From an uncultured Sphingopyxis sp. (GTDB taxonomy: Bacteria > Pseudomonadota > Alphaproteobacteria > Sphingomonadales > Sphingomonadaceae), in contig NZ_LT598653.1 of the NCBI RefSeq assembly GCF_900078365.1, forward strand, positions 1,736,001 to 1,800,000: DNA of 64,000 nucleotides, written 5' to 3'. The notes under the pieces were generated by a model, which ran no database searches, was not told where the DNA came from, and was given only the letters and a program-made list of their open reading frames with translations. Position numbers and translations under genes: made by a program. This document shows positions 18,013 to 27,630 of this stretch, in pieces; the first letter of the stretch is position 1, and every line of letters starts with the position of its first letter.

Positions 18013-19272
18013 ATGCGAGGGTGGCTGAAGCGGGACTTCGTCAAAAACGTGTTGACGCTCATGACGGGCACGGCTGTCGCCCAAGTCATCCCGCTCGCGA
18101 TCAGTCCGATACTGACGCGCCTTTACACGCCCGCCGAGTTTGGCGTTCTTGCGATTTTCATGTCGATTGCCGCCGTGCTCAGTTCGATATCGAGCGGCCG
18201 GTATGAATTGGCGATCATGATTTCCGACAGCGAGGAGGAGGCCATAAACCTCGCGGCCGTGGGAACGGTTATCGCGCTCATTCTCTCGACTATAGTCTTT
18301 CTTGTCGTATTGATTTTTCGGGGAGCTTTAGCCACTTCGCTGGGCGTACCTGCCATTGCGCCTTGGCTGTTCCTGATGCCCGCGATAGTGCTTTTTTCTG
18401 GTATAAACAATGTACTAACTTATGCCAACAATAGGCAGAAGAATTATCGCGTAATGGCGGAAACCCGAGTGATCAAGTCGATCATTCTGGCCTCTGTGCA
18501 ATTAACTGCGGGATTCATGCGGGCTGGATCTATTGGATTGATCTCTGGTTATGCGTCATCAGTAATATTGGCTAATATGCGCTTGATGAAGGCATCTGTG
18601 AAGGGATATGATTTGCGATCGATCATAGATGCTCGCATCATGAAATCACTGTCAATACGATATCGCGCGTTTCCTACATACTCCATGCCAGCCATATTTG
18701 CTAATACGTTGTCTCAGAATTATCTTAGCATCATGATAGCATCAATTTACGGTGTGCAAGCACTAGGATATTATGCTTTGGTACAGAGAGTGCTTGGTGC
18801 TCCTTCTTCTCTTATCGGAGGAAGCATAAGTCAGGTATTTTTTCAATCAGCGGCGGAAGAAAAGAAGAGGACGGGGTTGGCTGTAACGGCATTCAATAAG
18901 GTGCTCCGGACACTTACTCTATTTTCCATACCGATCTTCCTGTGCGTGTTCTTCCTCTCCGATAAGCTATTTTTCTATGTTTTCGGGGCTTCGTGGAAGG
19001 TGTCTGGAGAGCTTTCCGCAATTTTGGCGCCTTTATTTGCTATCCAGTTCATTGTAGCAGCGCTAACAACAATTAACAGCGTGTTCGAGAAGCAAAAAAT
19101 ATCTCTAGCTTGGCAAGTTTTTTTGCTTTCTACAACTGTATTTTCTCTTCATTTTTCAAAAACCCTCGGGATGAACCTAAGTCAATTCATTCTTATGTAT
19201 TCAATATTAATATCTATGTGCTATATAATTCTTTTGTACGCTCTGTATTTAGTTTCTAGAGGGAAGTTATAA
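18013..19272 (+). CDS. wzx: Oligosaccharide flippase (Wzx-type, MOP superfamily)
   Basis: Flips undecaprenyl-linked repeat units across the inner membrane. 419 residues with about 10-12 hydrophobic spans. The start FVKNVLTLMTGTAVAQVIPLAISPILTRLYTPAEFG is the classic entry of the Wzx/RfbX group. Codon use shifts within the gene: the first quarter is GC-rich like the neighbours, but from about 18,380 A/T-ending codons (ATA, TTA, AGA) become common. This suggests acquisition or recombination of most of the gene. The ATP-grasp gene follows after 2 bp. Confidence 0.88.
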   Translation: MRGWLKRDFVKNVLTLMTGTAVAQVIPLAISPILTRLYTPAEFGVLAIFMSIAAVLSSISSGRYELAIMISDSEEEAINLAAVGTVIALILSTIVFLVVLIFRGALATSLGVPAIAPWLFLMPAIVLFSGINNVLTYANNRQKNYRVMAETRVIKSIILASVQLTAGFMRAGSIGLISGYASSVILANMRLMKASVKGYDLRSIIDARIMKSLSIRYRAFPTYSMPAIFANTLSQNYLSIMIASIYGVQALGYYALVQRVLGAPSSLIGGSISQVFFQSAAEEKKRTGLAVTAFNKVLRTLTLFSIPIFLCVFFLSDKLFFYVFGASWKVSGELSAILAPLFAIQFIVAALTTINSVFEKQKISLAWQVFLLSTTVFSLHFSKTLGMNLSQFILMYSILISMCYIILLYALYLVSRGKL

Positions 19273-19274
19273 AT

Positions 19275-20468
19275 ATGGAGATGGTAAGTGAAAAAAAAAT
19301 TAAATCAAATAGACACGCCGCTGTGGTATTTGGTGGATATGTTAACGGCTATTCCATAATAAGAGAGCTCAGCGATGGTGGCGTTGATTCAATATTTCTG
19401 ATTGATAACCGGAGAAGCATAGGAAGCTTCAGCAATAGGATAAGTAAGTTTATTAAAGTTGAAAAAGATAGTGAGAGATATATTGAGATTTTAGAGAGAA
19501 TTTCGAAAGATTATGAATTTCTTGTTATATTTCCTACAGCTGACGATCATATCGAGATACTCAGTGGTATAGAGAGTAAAATATCTGAATTCAGCTTTTT
19601 GCCGTTCAATGAAAGAACATCAAAAAAATACCTCGATAAGATCGCACAATATGCTGCTTGCGAAAAAGCGGATGTGCCTTTTCCAAAGACATTTGAGATA
19701 AGTCAGAAACATGATCTAAAATTATTAGAAAGCATGGCCTATCCCGTGATCGTTAAGCCCCGTTCCAGGGAGGATCTAGGAAAGGATGTATTTCGTAATC
19801 TGGTATTGAATTCTGATTCTGACCTATCGAAAAACAAGGCCGTTCTCGAGGACATATTGCTTCGCGGCATCAAGCTCATGGCCTCGGAAATCGTCCCAGG
19901 GGAAGATGACACAATCTACGCTTATACAGCTTACCGCTCCAGAGATGGCGTGTTGCTCAACGAGTGGGCGGGGCGCAAGCTTAGCCAATATCCACAGCAT
20001 TTCGGCGTGTTTTCAAGTGCTAGCAATGAGGCTCCGCCAGAGGTCGTCGCTCTTGGGCGCAAGTTGATAGAAGCTATGGACGTGATCGGTATTGTTGAGC
20101 CGGAATTCAAATATGATAGCCGGGATGGGCAATATAAGCTGATGGAAGTCAATCTGAGAAGCATGATGTGGCATCGCCTGGGGAATCTCTGTGGCGTTCG
20201 GTTGCAGCTTTCCCAGTGGAAAGATGCGCTGGGACTTAATGTTGATCGGGATCACCAGGAAACGGAAAAGAAAATCCATCTTGTTTATATGAAGCATGAA
20301 ATTCTCAATCTTCTCTCGGATCGTAAATATTTTCCGACATTCTGGCGTAACCTCAGAGGAGCGCAGGAGCGGCATTTTGCTATCTTTAACTGGAAAGACC
20401 CAATGCCGGCCATATGTGACATTCCTTATCTCATGCTTGCAGCGGTCCGGTTATGTTTAAGGCGCTGA
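19275..20468 (+). CDS. ATP-grasp enzyme in the polysaccharide cluster
   Basis: 397 residues. An N-terminal preATP-grasp-like region (VVFGGYVNGYSIIREL, about residues 16-31) precedes an ATP-grasp core with MAYPVIVKPRSRED (about 155-168). Later come ASEIVPGEDD and IGIVEPEFKYDSRDGQYKLMEVNLR, where the metal-binding Glu/Asn residues of the fold sit. Such enzymes form acyl-phosphates and then amide or ester bonds. Given the neighbours, it may attach an amine or amino acid to a uronic-acid carboxyl, but the substrate is unknown. Much of the gene is AT-rich; the last third returns to neighbour-like composition. ATG 19281 is an alternative start two codons in. Confidence 0.78.
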   Translation: MEMVSEKKIKSNRHAAVVFGGYVNGYSIIRELSDGGVDSIFLIDNRRSIGSFSNRISKFIKVEKDSERYIEILERISKDYEFLVIFPTADDHIEILSGIESKISEFSFLPFNERTSKKYLDKIAQYAACEKADVPFPKTFEISQKHDLKLLESMAYPVIVKPRSREDLGKDVFRNLVLNSDSDLSKNKAVLEDILLRGIKLMASEIVPGEDDTIYAYTAYRSRDGVLLNEWAGRKLSQYPQHFGVFSSASNEAPPEVVALGRKLIEAMDVIGIVEPEFKYDSRDGQYKLMEVNLRSMMWHRLGNLCGVRLQLSQWKDALGLNVDRDHQETEKKIHLVYMKHEILNLLSDRKYFPTFWRNLRGAQERHFAIFNWKDPMPAICDIPYLMLAAVRLCLRR

Positions 20469-20971
20469 AAGGTTCGGCGGTCCAATTTTTCCGTCGAGCG
20501 TGTCTGCGGCGCCAAGGCGTCATCGTGCGTGGCGGTGCCGTTGTTTCGCGGGTGCGTTTCCTGGGTACTGCCCTTATCGAGCCGCATAGCCGGCTGATCG
20601 GTGATCCTCTCATCACATGCGGCAATGATTTTTACGCCAATGCGGGATGCCATTTCTTGGGCGAAATTACGTTCGGCGATCATGTCATGATCGGACCGCA
20701 AACCGTTATCTGGGGGCGCGATCATGGGCTGGAAATGGGCGTGCCGATGAAGGCGCAGGCGCATCGGAAGGCGCCCATCCATATCGGCAACGATGTCTGG
20801 ATTGGCGCCAATGTCACCATCCTGAAAGGCGTTCGTATCGGCTCGGGAGCGGTTGTCGGTGCTGGATCCGTCGTGACACGGGATGTGCCGGATTTTGCGA
20901 TCGTGGTAGGGAACCCCGCCCGGATCATACGCTCTCGCAACGATGTTGACGCGGATTGGACGGACGTATGA
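20453..20971 (+). CDS. Hexapeptide-repeat acyltransferase (WcaF/maltose-acetyltransferase-like)
   Basis: 172 residues. A basic N-terminal helix (about 1-25) leads into a left-handed beta-helix with ITFGDHVMIGPQTVIWG, then IHIGNDVWIGANVTILKGVRIGSGAVVGAGSVVTRDV and the family ending AIVVGNPARII. The HGLEMGVPM loop carries the likely catalytic His. It should O- or N-acetylate a sugar of the repeat unit. The start overlaps the ATP-grasp gene by 16 bp, so the two are probably translated together and may act on the same residue. Confidence 0.85.
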   Translation: MFKALKGSAVQFFRRACLRRQGVIVRGGAVVSRVRFLGTALIEPHSRLIGDPLITCGNDFYANAGCHFLGEITFGDHVMIGPQTVIWGRDHGLEMGVPMKAQAHRKAPIHIGNDVWIGANVTILKGVRIGSGAVVGAGSVVTRDVPDFAIVVGNPARIIRSRNDVDADWTDV

Positions 20972-21198
20972 TGATCGCGCGCTTTGGCTGCCACCGTCGC
21001 GCAGGCACCCGTCATCCGGGCCCGACAGCGCCCCGGGAACGGTGAATCCAGCATAAGGATTTTCAGGCGTTGCCCTCAATGAATGCCGCGGATTGTGCCG
21101 GGCGGGGAAATCCGCTTTACCCTTGAAGTGTGGCAAGTTGGCCGACACGAATCTTGCCCCGCCGCGCGGCGACCTTGCTATGAGACTTGCGAAAACCG

Positions 21199-22584
21199 AT
21201 GACCTTGCTGTTGACCCTCCCTTCGTCCCGGTCCACTCCGTTAAAGTGGATCGCGGACATCGTGCTCGGCGAGTGGCTAGGTCTTCCCTTCGATCTTGTC
21301 GAGGGCGCTGAGAATGCGGTGGTGCTGGAGCGGGGAGGGCGCCGGTTGGTTCTCGCGTCGCAGTTCCCCGATCTCGCCGCCGTGCGGTCGACTTGGGATG
21401 CGCAGCTTCCGATGCTCCCGCTTGCGGAATTGGATACCCGAGAGGCATGGGCCGAAGCCGATCTGGAAGGGCCGCTGCCGGTGCTGTCCGGTCTGCCCCG
21501 GATCGAAGAATCCGAAAACGAAATCCACTGCGGTATCGATATGTTCGGTGCGATCTTTCTGATGCTGTCGCGGTTCGAGGAAGTCGCGCTTCCCGATCGC
21601 GATGCGCACGATCGCTTTCCGGCAACGGCTTCGCTCGCCTGGAAGGGCGGCTTTCTCTATCGTCCGGTCGTCGATGAATATGTCGTACTGCTAGGGGCGA
21701 TGATCCGTCGGCTATGGCCGGATGTCGCTCATCCGCGGCGCGAGGGCCGCATCCGCGTGAGCTGCGATGTCGACCAGCCCTTCGACCGCGTGGGACGGAG
21801 CGCCGGCGCGCTAGTGCGCTCGCTCGCCGGCGATCTCGTCCGCCGCCGCGACCCTCGCCTCGCGCTGCGCCGGGTACGAAATTTCGTGGAGCACCGTCGC
21901 GGCGATCTGCGCTTCGATCCCTACTACACTTTCGATTGGTACATGGACGCGTGCGAAGCCGCCGGTCATTCGGCCGCCTTCTATTTCATTCCCGATCATT
22001 CGGCGGGCGAGATCGATGGCAGCTATGATTTGTTCGAGCCCCGGACGCTCGCGCTGATCCGCGCGGTCGGCGCGCGCGCGCACGAGGTCGGCGTCCACGG
22101 CAGTTACAATACGTACCGCGACGCCGGGCAGATCGCCCATGAACGTCAGCGCATGAGGGATGCGTGCGCGCAGGCAGGGGTTGCGCAGGCAGTCTGCGGC
22201 AACCGACAGCATTATCTTCGCTGGGACGCGAATGAGACGCCGGACTGGCTCGATGCGGCGGGATATGACTATGACACGACCGGATGCTTTGCCGACCGCC
22301 CGGGTTTCCGCTATGGGACTGCGCGTTCGTTCCCGATGTGGAGTTGGCAGCGCCTGTCGCCGCTACGGTTGCGGCAACGTCCCTTAATACTCATGGAGGG
22401 GTCGGTGCTCGCAGATGCCTATTTGGGTCTAGGGCATTCATCGGCGGCGATGGACCTGATGCAGCAGCTGAAATCCCGCGCGCTGAAGCACGGGGGCGAC
22501 TTCACCTTGTTGTGGCACAATTCCTATCTGCTTACGAAGGCGGATCGTGCCTTCTTCCAGGAAATTATTCGGAAAGATCGTTAA
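21199..22584 (+). CDS. Polysaccharide deacetylase family protein with an extra N-terminal domain
   Basis: 461 residues. The N-terminal 180 residues resemble the DUF7033-like domain found before deacetylase domains in surface-polysaccharide clusters (CGIDMFGAIFLMLSRFEE, about 115-132). The C-terminal half has a NodB-like barrel with VSCDVDQPFD (about 189-198), EVGVHGSYNTY (His for metal) and AGYDYDTTGCFADRPGFRYGTARSFPMW. It could de-N-acetylate a sugar of the polymer or of the lipid-linked unit. A TTG four codons upstream is the only other close start. The next gene begins 2 bp after its stop. Confidence 0.78.
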   Translation: MTLLLTLPSSRSTPLKWIADIVLGEWLGLPFDLVEGAENAVVLERGGRRLVLASQFPDLAAVRSTWDAQLPMLPLAELDTREAWAEADLEGPLPVLSGLPRIEESENEIHCGIDMFGAIFLMLSRFEEVALPDRDAHDRFPATASLAWKGGFLYRPVVDEYVVLLGAMIRRLWPDVAHPRREGRIRVSCDVDQPFDRVGRSAGALVRSLAGDLVRRRDPRLALRRVRNFVEHRRGDLRFDPYYTFDWYMDACEAAGHSAAFYFIPDHSAGEIDGSYDLFEPRTLALIRAVGARAHEVGVHGSYNTYRDAGQIAHERQRMRDACAQAGVAQAVCGNRQHYLRWDANETPDWLDAAGYDYDTTGCFADRPGFRYGTARSFPMWSWQRLSPLRLRQRPLILMEGSVLADAYLGLGHSSAAMDLMQQLKSRALKHGGDFTLLWHNSYLLTKADRAFFQEIIRKDR

Positions 22585-22585
22585 A

Positions 22586-24013
22586 ATGTCGTTGTCATCT
22601 GTCGATACCGCCAGTCTTGCGATGCCCTATCGACGAAGGGACCGGATGGCCGCTCCTAAAATGAACGGCGCTTTCGGCGGTGAGGACGCGCATCAGGACC
22701 GCAAGGGCTGGATGATATTTCTCTATATCCTGCTATTTGGCCTCTATATCGCATCCTATCGATATTATCTCGCGCCCTATTGGGGGTATATGGGGTTTGT
22801 CGATGCGTTCAATCCATATAAGCTGATGACCTCGCTTGCGGTCATAGCTTCATTCGCCTGGTTCACGCCGCGGACGTTCAGCGTGCGGGCTTTCTTCCTG
22901 AACTTATCGCTGACGGTCTATCTGCTACCGTCGCTGGCGATCTACACTTATGCGGACAGGCCGACATCGGCCCTGTTGATCATAACGCTCGCCTTTGCAG
23001 TGGTTTATGCGACGAGCGCAATTTCGATACCGCGCTTCTCCTTGGCTACGGTTCCGGCAAAGCCTTTGATGTGGCTCCTGGCTGCCCTGACGGTATGGTT
23101 GCTGGTATTTTCCTACGTTTTTGGCGGTTTCCAAAACTTCAACCTAGACATAACGCGCGTTTACGAGTTTCGCCGCGAGGCAGCAGAAGATCTTCCGGGG
23201 GTTTTTGGCTATTTGATATCGGTGTTTTCCAAAGTGATCATACCTGTTGGGGTGATTTTGTCCCTGCGCTATAGGATTTACATATTTACCGGAATATTCT
23301 TTTTTATGACTGTGATGCTATTCGGGTTCACTAGCCATAAATCTATATTATTTGGACCATTCGTTGTAACTGGACTTTATATATTTCTTTCTAGATATAA
23401 TAGATATTCAGTTATTCTGTATGTATTGATAATAATGCTAACATTTGGTGTAATAGGGGAAATATATTTGGGGGCGACCGGAAGCGGTGGGGGGCTGGGA
23501 TGGTATAATACCTTGCTTATTCGTCGCGTCCTTATGGTTCCTTCTCTTCTGGATTATTACTATCTAGAGTTTTTTTCTGGAAGTCCAAAATATTATTGGT
23601 CTTCTTCATTTATTACATTTGGACTTGTTCCGGACTATTACGGAATTCCTGCTCCTAAAATTATCGGTGAAGTGTATTTCTTCGACGCCGACATGAGCGC
23701 CAATACCGGCTTTATCGGAAGCGGGTTTTCGCAGGCGGGTCTCGTGGGCGTGATCGCCTATGCGCTCGGTGTCGGAACCATCTTCGCTATTTTCCAATCC
23801 TACGGGCGATATCTGGGGCCGTCATTCGTTGCCCCCGCGATGATGGGGCAGGTGCTAACCATGGTGAGGTCCTCGGATTTCCTGACGACTTTCCTGACGC
23901 ACGGTCTGCTGGTTTCCCTGGTGCTGCTCGTCATCATCAGCTCCCCCGAAGAGTCCGGAAAGAAAGTCCAGGCGCAGTCCTCCGGAAGCCAGCCATTGCC
24001 GGATAGTGCGTGA
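22586..24013 (+). CDS. wzy: Oligosaccharide repeat-unit polymerase (Wzy-type)
   Basis: 475 residues with about 12 hydrophobic segments from residue 42 on and a large loop near 300-390 (GEIYLGATGSGGGLGWYNTLLIRRV and FFDADMSANTGFIGSGFSQAG). That arrangement is usual for Wzy proteins that join repeat units in the periplasm. Wzy sequences are very diverse, so the call rests on topology and position beside Wzx, glycosyltransferases and sugar genes. Bases about 23,230-23,690 are AT-rich with many ATA and TTA codons, unlike both ends of the gene. ATG 22586 lies just after the previous stop, with GGAAAGA upstream. Confidence 0.8.
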   Translation: MSLSSVDTASLAMPYRRRDRMAAPKMNGAFGGEDAHQDRKGWMIFLYILLFGLYIASYRYYLAPYWGYMGFVDAFNPYKLMTSLAVIASFAWFTPRTFSVRAFFLNLSLTVYLLPSLAIYTYADRPTSALLIITLAFAVVYATSAISIPRFSLATVPAKPLMWLLAALTVWLLVFSYVFGGFQNFNLDITRVYEFRREAAEDLPGVFGYLISVFSKVIIPVGVILSLRYRIYIFTGIFFFMTVMLFGFTSHKSILFGPFVVTGLYIFLSRYNRYSVILYVLIIMLTFGVIGEIYLGATGSGGGLGWYNTLLIRRVLMVPSLLDYYYLEFFSGSPKYYWSSSFITFGLVPDYYGIPAPKIIGEVYFFDADMSANTGFIGSGFSQAGLVGVIAYALGVGTIFAIFQSYGRYLGPSFVAPAMMGQVLTMVRSSDFLTTFLTHGLLVSLVLLVIISSPEESGKKVQAQSSGSQPLPDSA

Positions 24014-24083
24014 TGCAGACCATTGTAGACCGGTATCGGCGGCAGGCTTCGCAGCCGCGCGAAAAAGCAGACTATAGAGAGAT

Positions 24084-25220
24084 ATGACCCATCCGATGTG
24101 TGACGACATACCGCAGCATATCGCGCATCTGACCTCGGTCCACTCCCGGTACGATACGCGCATTTTCCGAAAACTCTGCAATAGTCTCGCCGATGCCGGT
24201 TATGCGGTATCGCTCGTGGTTGCCGACGGGAAAGGCGATGAACGCTGCAGCAATGGCGTTCGGATCGTCGATGCCGGGCGTTCGACTGGCAGGCTTCGCA
24301 GAATGATCGAAGCGACCCGACGGGTGGGTGCTCGGGCGCGCGAACTGAACGCCGATCTCTATCATTTGCACGATCCGGAATTGATGCCCCTCGGCTTGGC
24401 GCTGAAACGACGCGGCAAACGCGTTGTTTTCGACTTTCACGAGGATGTGCCCAAGCAGTTGCTGAGCAAACCCTATCTCAATCCTTGGATGCTGCATGTT
24501 ATTTCTGCGATTTTTGCACGTTATGAAAAGCGAGCCGCAGGGAAATTGGATGCGGTGATCGGCGCTACCCCTATCATCACTGAAAAATTTCGCGGCAAGG
24601 CCAAGAGGCTTGCCAATATAAATAATTTCCCGCGTCTCGGAGAACTTGAGAGCACGCTTCCTTCTGGAGAAAAAGCAAACGAGGTCGCCTATGTCGGAGG
24701 AATTTCCGAAACCAGGGGCATTCTTCCTCTGGTTCGATCGCTTGAGCGAACGAAATCAGACGTCAGGCTCAACCTTGCGGGGAAATTCGAAAGCAGCTCG
24801 TTCGAGCAGGTGTTGAAAAGCTCGGAGGGCTGGCAATCGGTCAATGAATTGGGCTTTCTGGATCGAGAGGGTGTCCGCGACCTCCTGTCCAGATCGATAC
24901 TGGGGGTTGTCACGCTTTTGCCGACTCCCGCCTATCTCGATGCGTTGCCGGTGAAGATGTTCGAATATATGTCGGCCGGCATTCCCGTGATCGCATCCGA
25001 TTTTCCGCTCTGGCGCGAAATCATCGTTGGTCATGATTGCGGCCTCTGTGTGGATCCCGAGGACCCCGACGCCATCGCGGCCGCCATAGACGCGCTGGTG
25101 TCGGATCGCGAAAGGGCCGAACAGATGGGCCGCAACGGCCGCAGGGCGGTCCATGAAATCTTCAACTGGTCGATCGAGGAAAGAAAACTCTTGCAACTTT
25201 ATACGGATATTCTGGCATGA
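24084..25220 (+). CDS. Glycosyltransferase family 4
   Basis: 378 residues, GT-B fold. The N-terminal HLTSVHSRYDTRIFRKLCNSLADAGY is a recognisable acceptor-domain start of this GT4 subgroup. YHLHDPELMPLGLALK and FDFHEDVPKQLLSKPYL follow. The C-terminal donor domain has VAYVGGISETRGI and LPVKMFEYMSAGIPVIASDFPLW. It likely transfers one of the uronic-acid sugars, but donor specificity cannot be read. The ATG overlap with wbpI and the close spacing put it in the same operon. Confidence 0.87.
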   Translation: MTHPMCDDIPQHIAHLTSVHSRYDTRIFRKLCNSLADAGYAVSLVVADGKGDERCSNGVRIVDAGRSTGRLRRMIEATRRVGARARELNADLYHLHDPELMPLGLALKRRGKRVVFDFHEDVPKQLLSKPYLNPWMLHVISAIFARYEKRAAGKLDAVIGATPIITEKFRGKAKRLANINNFPRLGELESTLPSGEKANEVAYVGGISETRGILPLVRSLERTKSDVRLNLAGKFESSSFEQVLKSSEGWQSVNELGFLDREGVRDLLSRSILGVVTLLPTPAYLDALPVKMFEYMSAGIPVIASDFPLWREIIVGHDCGLCVDPEDPDAIAAAIDALVSDRERAEQMGRNGRRAVHEIFNWSIEERKLLQLYTDILA

Positions 25221-26320
25221 CGGCCAAGCTGACAATCGCAACCATAGTCGGCGCGCGTCCCCAATTCATCAAGGCGAGCGCCGTGTCGACCGCGATTCAG
25301 GCGCGGCCCGACATCGATGAGATCATCATCCACACCGGCCAGCATTATGACGCCAATATGTCGGACGTGTTTTTCGAGGAGCTTGGTATCCCGCGTCCGG
25401 CCCATAACCTCGACGTCCATGGCGGTTCGCATGGTGCGATGACCGGCCGGATGCTGGAGGGCATCGAACGGCTCCTGATGGATGTCCGTCCCGATACGGT
25501 CCTGGTCTATGGCGACACGAATTCCACGCTGGCGGGGGCGTTGGCCGCGGCGAAGCTTCATATTCCCGTCGCGCACGTCGAGGCAGGCTTGCGCAGCTTC
25601 AACATGCGGATGCCCGAAGAGATCAACCGCATATTGACCGATCGCGTCTCCGATTGGTTGTTCGCACCGACCGAGGAGGCATGCGCCCATCTTCGCGGCG
25701 AGGGTGTCGCCGGCGACCGCATTCACAATGTCGGTGACGTGATGTTTGACGTCGCCTTGTTGCAGGGCGCGCGCGTTGACGCTGCGGGCGGGGCGCTGGG
25801 TCGATTGAAGCTGGCGCCCAAATCCTATGCGCTGGCGACGGTCCACCGGGCCGAGAATACGGACGACCCCCAGCGGCTGTCGAACATCGTCGACGCATTG
25901 ATCGAACTCGCGAAGCGCGTCCCGGTCGTGTGGCCGGTGCATCCCCGAACAAGGGGGATTCTCGCCCGGACCGATCGCTGGGCTGACGCGGAGAGGGCGA
26001 TCCTGATCGTCGATCCGGTAAGCTATCTCGAGATGGTGCAACTGGAGAAATTCGCCGCGCTCATCGCAACCGATTCGGGTGGGGTGCAGAAAGAGGCGTT
26101 TTTCCATGGGGTGCCGTGCGTTACGCTGCGCGACGAAACCGAATGGACCGAATTGGTGGACGCGGGCTGGAACCGTCTGGCGCCCCCAATGTCGCGGTCA
26201 ACGATGGTGGAAGCGTTCGACGCGGCGCTGGGCAGCCAAGGCGAAGCGATAGCCCCCTATGGCAAGGGTGACGCGGCCCAGACAATCGTCCAGCATCTCG
26301 TCAACGCGGGGGGCAAATAA
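25217..26320 (+). CDS. wbpI: UDP-GlcNAc(3NAc)A 2-epimerase (WbpI type)
   Basis: Converts UDP-2,3-diacetamido-2,3-dideoxy-glucuronate to the manno form, completing the wbpA-B-D-E pathway. 367 residues: TIVGARPQFIKASAVS (about 9-24), HTGQHYDANMSDVFFEELGI, VYGDTNSTLAGALAA, HVEAGLRSFNMRMPEE and TDSGGVQKEAFF. The ARPQFIK and RSFNMRMPEEINR forms separate it from WecB (TRPEAIK, RSGN) and match WbpI/WlbD. It is the last plus-strand gene of this module and faces the convergent epimerase gene 15 bp away. Confidence 0.9.
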   Translation: MTAKLTIATIVGARPQFIKASAVSTAIQARPDIDEIIIHTGQHYDANMSDVFFEELGIPRPAHNLDVHGGSHGAMTGRMLEGIERLLMDVRPDTVLVYGDTNSTLAGALAAAKLHIPVAHVEAGLRSFNMRMPEEINRILTDRVSDWLFAPTEEACAHLRGEGVAGDRIHNVGDVMFDVALLQGARVDAAGGALGRLKLAPKSYALATVHRAENTDDPQRLSNIVDALIELAKRVPVVWPVHPRTRGILARTDRWADAERAILIVDPVSYLEMVQLEKFAALIATDSGGVQKEAFFHGVPCVTLRDETEWTELVDAGWNRLAPPMSRSTMVEAFDAALGSQGEAIAPYGKGDAAQTIVQHLVNAGGK

Positions 26321-26334
26321 ACGCCCCTGTGCCG

Positions 26335-27390
26335 CTATTTGCCGTGATAGTCGCGATACCAGGCGACGAAGCGCGCAATACCGTCGCGAATGTCGGTCTG
26401 CGGGCGATAGCCGGTGAGCCGCTGTAGCAGCGAGGCGTCGGCCCAGGTCGCGAAAACATCGCCCTTTTGCATCGGCATATAGTTGCGGATCGCCTTTATC
26501 CCCAACTCCGCTTCGATCGCATCGACGAAATCGAGCAGGCGCACCTTGTCGGAATTGCCGATGTTGACGACGCGGAAGGGGGCGACGGGCGACAGGCTGT
26601 CGCCTTCGGCGATGGCCTGCTTCGACGCCGGGCGAACGGGAGGGACGTCGACCAACAGGCGGATCGCACGGACGAGGTCCTCGATATAGGTGAAGTCGCG
26701 GTACATTTCGCCGTGATTGTAGATGTCGATCGGGCGTCCGTTCAGGATCGCATCGGCGAAGCGCGACGGGGCGAGATCGGGGCGGCCCCAGGGGCCATAG
26801 ACGGTGAAAAAGCGGAGCATCGTCGTCGGCAGGTTCCACAGATGGGCATAGGCGTGGCCCATGCTCTCGTTCGCCTTTTTCGACGCCGCATAGATGGTGA
26901 GCTGCGCATCGGCCTTTTCCGTCTCGGTAAAGGGCATCTCGTCGTTCGCGCCATAGATCGACGAGGTCGAGGCCATGAGCAGATGGCGGACCTCGAGGAC
27001 GCGCGCGATCTCCATCAGGTTGAAGGTGCCGACGACGTTGCTCTGGATATAGGAGCGCGGATTTTCGAGGCTGTAGCGGACGCCCGCCTGTGCCGCGAGG
27101 TGGATGATGACGTCGGGGCGAAACGCCTCCGCCGTCGCTGACAGCCGTTCGAAATCCTCGAGCATTGCCTCGGTCGCATCGAACCCCGGATGCTGCTTCA
27201 AAATCTGGTGGCGCCGCTGCTTGAGCGCGACGTCGTAATAGTCGGTCATCCCGTCATAGCCATGCACGCGAAACCCGTCGGCCAGCAACATGCTGGCAAG
27301 ATGAAAGCCGATAAAGCCCGCGGTTCCGGTGATCAGGACGTTGCGGCGATTATCCTGTTGGGCGCGGTGGTTGGTCATGGCCTCGATCAT
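26335..27390 (-). CDS. NAD-dependent epimerase, UDP-glucuronate 4-epimerase type
   Basis: Extended SDR that should interconvert UDP-GlcA and UDP-GalA. 351 residues with GTAGFIG (about 22-28), AAQAGVRYSLENPRSYI, the catalytic STSSIYG and YAASKK motifs, and RFFTVYGPWGRPDLAP. The LENPRSYIQSNVVGTFN and GPWGRPD stretches are characteristic of the UDP-glucuronate epimerase group. ATG 27378 (four codons in) is an equally good start. A paralogue lies at 45.4 kb. It is isolated on the minus strand between plus-strand modules. Confidence 0.85.
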   Translation of the reverse strand: MIEAMTNHRAQQDNRRNVLITGTAGFIGFHLASMLLADGFRVHGYDGMTDYYDVALKQRRHQILKQHPGFDATEAMLEDFERLSATAEAFRPDVIIHLAAQAGVRYSLENPRSYIQSNVVGTFNLMEIARVLEVRHLLMASTSSIYGANDEMPFTETEKADAQLTIYAASKKANESMGHAYAHLWNLPTTMLRFFTVYGPWGRPDLAPSRFADAILNGRPIDIYNHGEMYRDFTYIEDLVRAIRLLVDVPPVRPASKQAIAEGDSLSPVAPFRVVNIGNSDKVRLLDFVDAIEAELGIKAIRNYMPMQKGDVFATWADASLLQRLTGYRPQTDIRDGIARFVAWYRDYHGK

Positions 27391-27630
27391 CTTATTCTGC
27401 GTTTACGGCGGGTATCGAACCCTTGGAGAATTATCGTGAAAATATGCTGAAGATACCGGTAAGTTCGATCGCACGGCCCAAGCCAGCACGGGGACCAGCG
27501 GGCGCTTGCCAGTATCGGGAGCCCAAGCTAGGGGCGATAGGGTGTTCGCTGCCCTTATCGACATTCGCAAGACCGAAATGGCGTCGCGGTTCCGTGGAAC
27601 GCCTCGCTCGGATCCCGGATTGAAAGCGGG

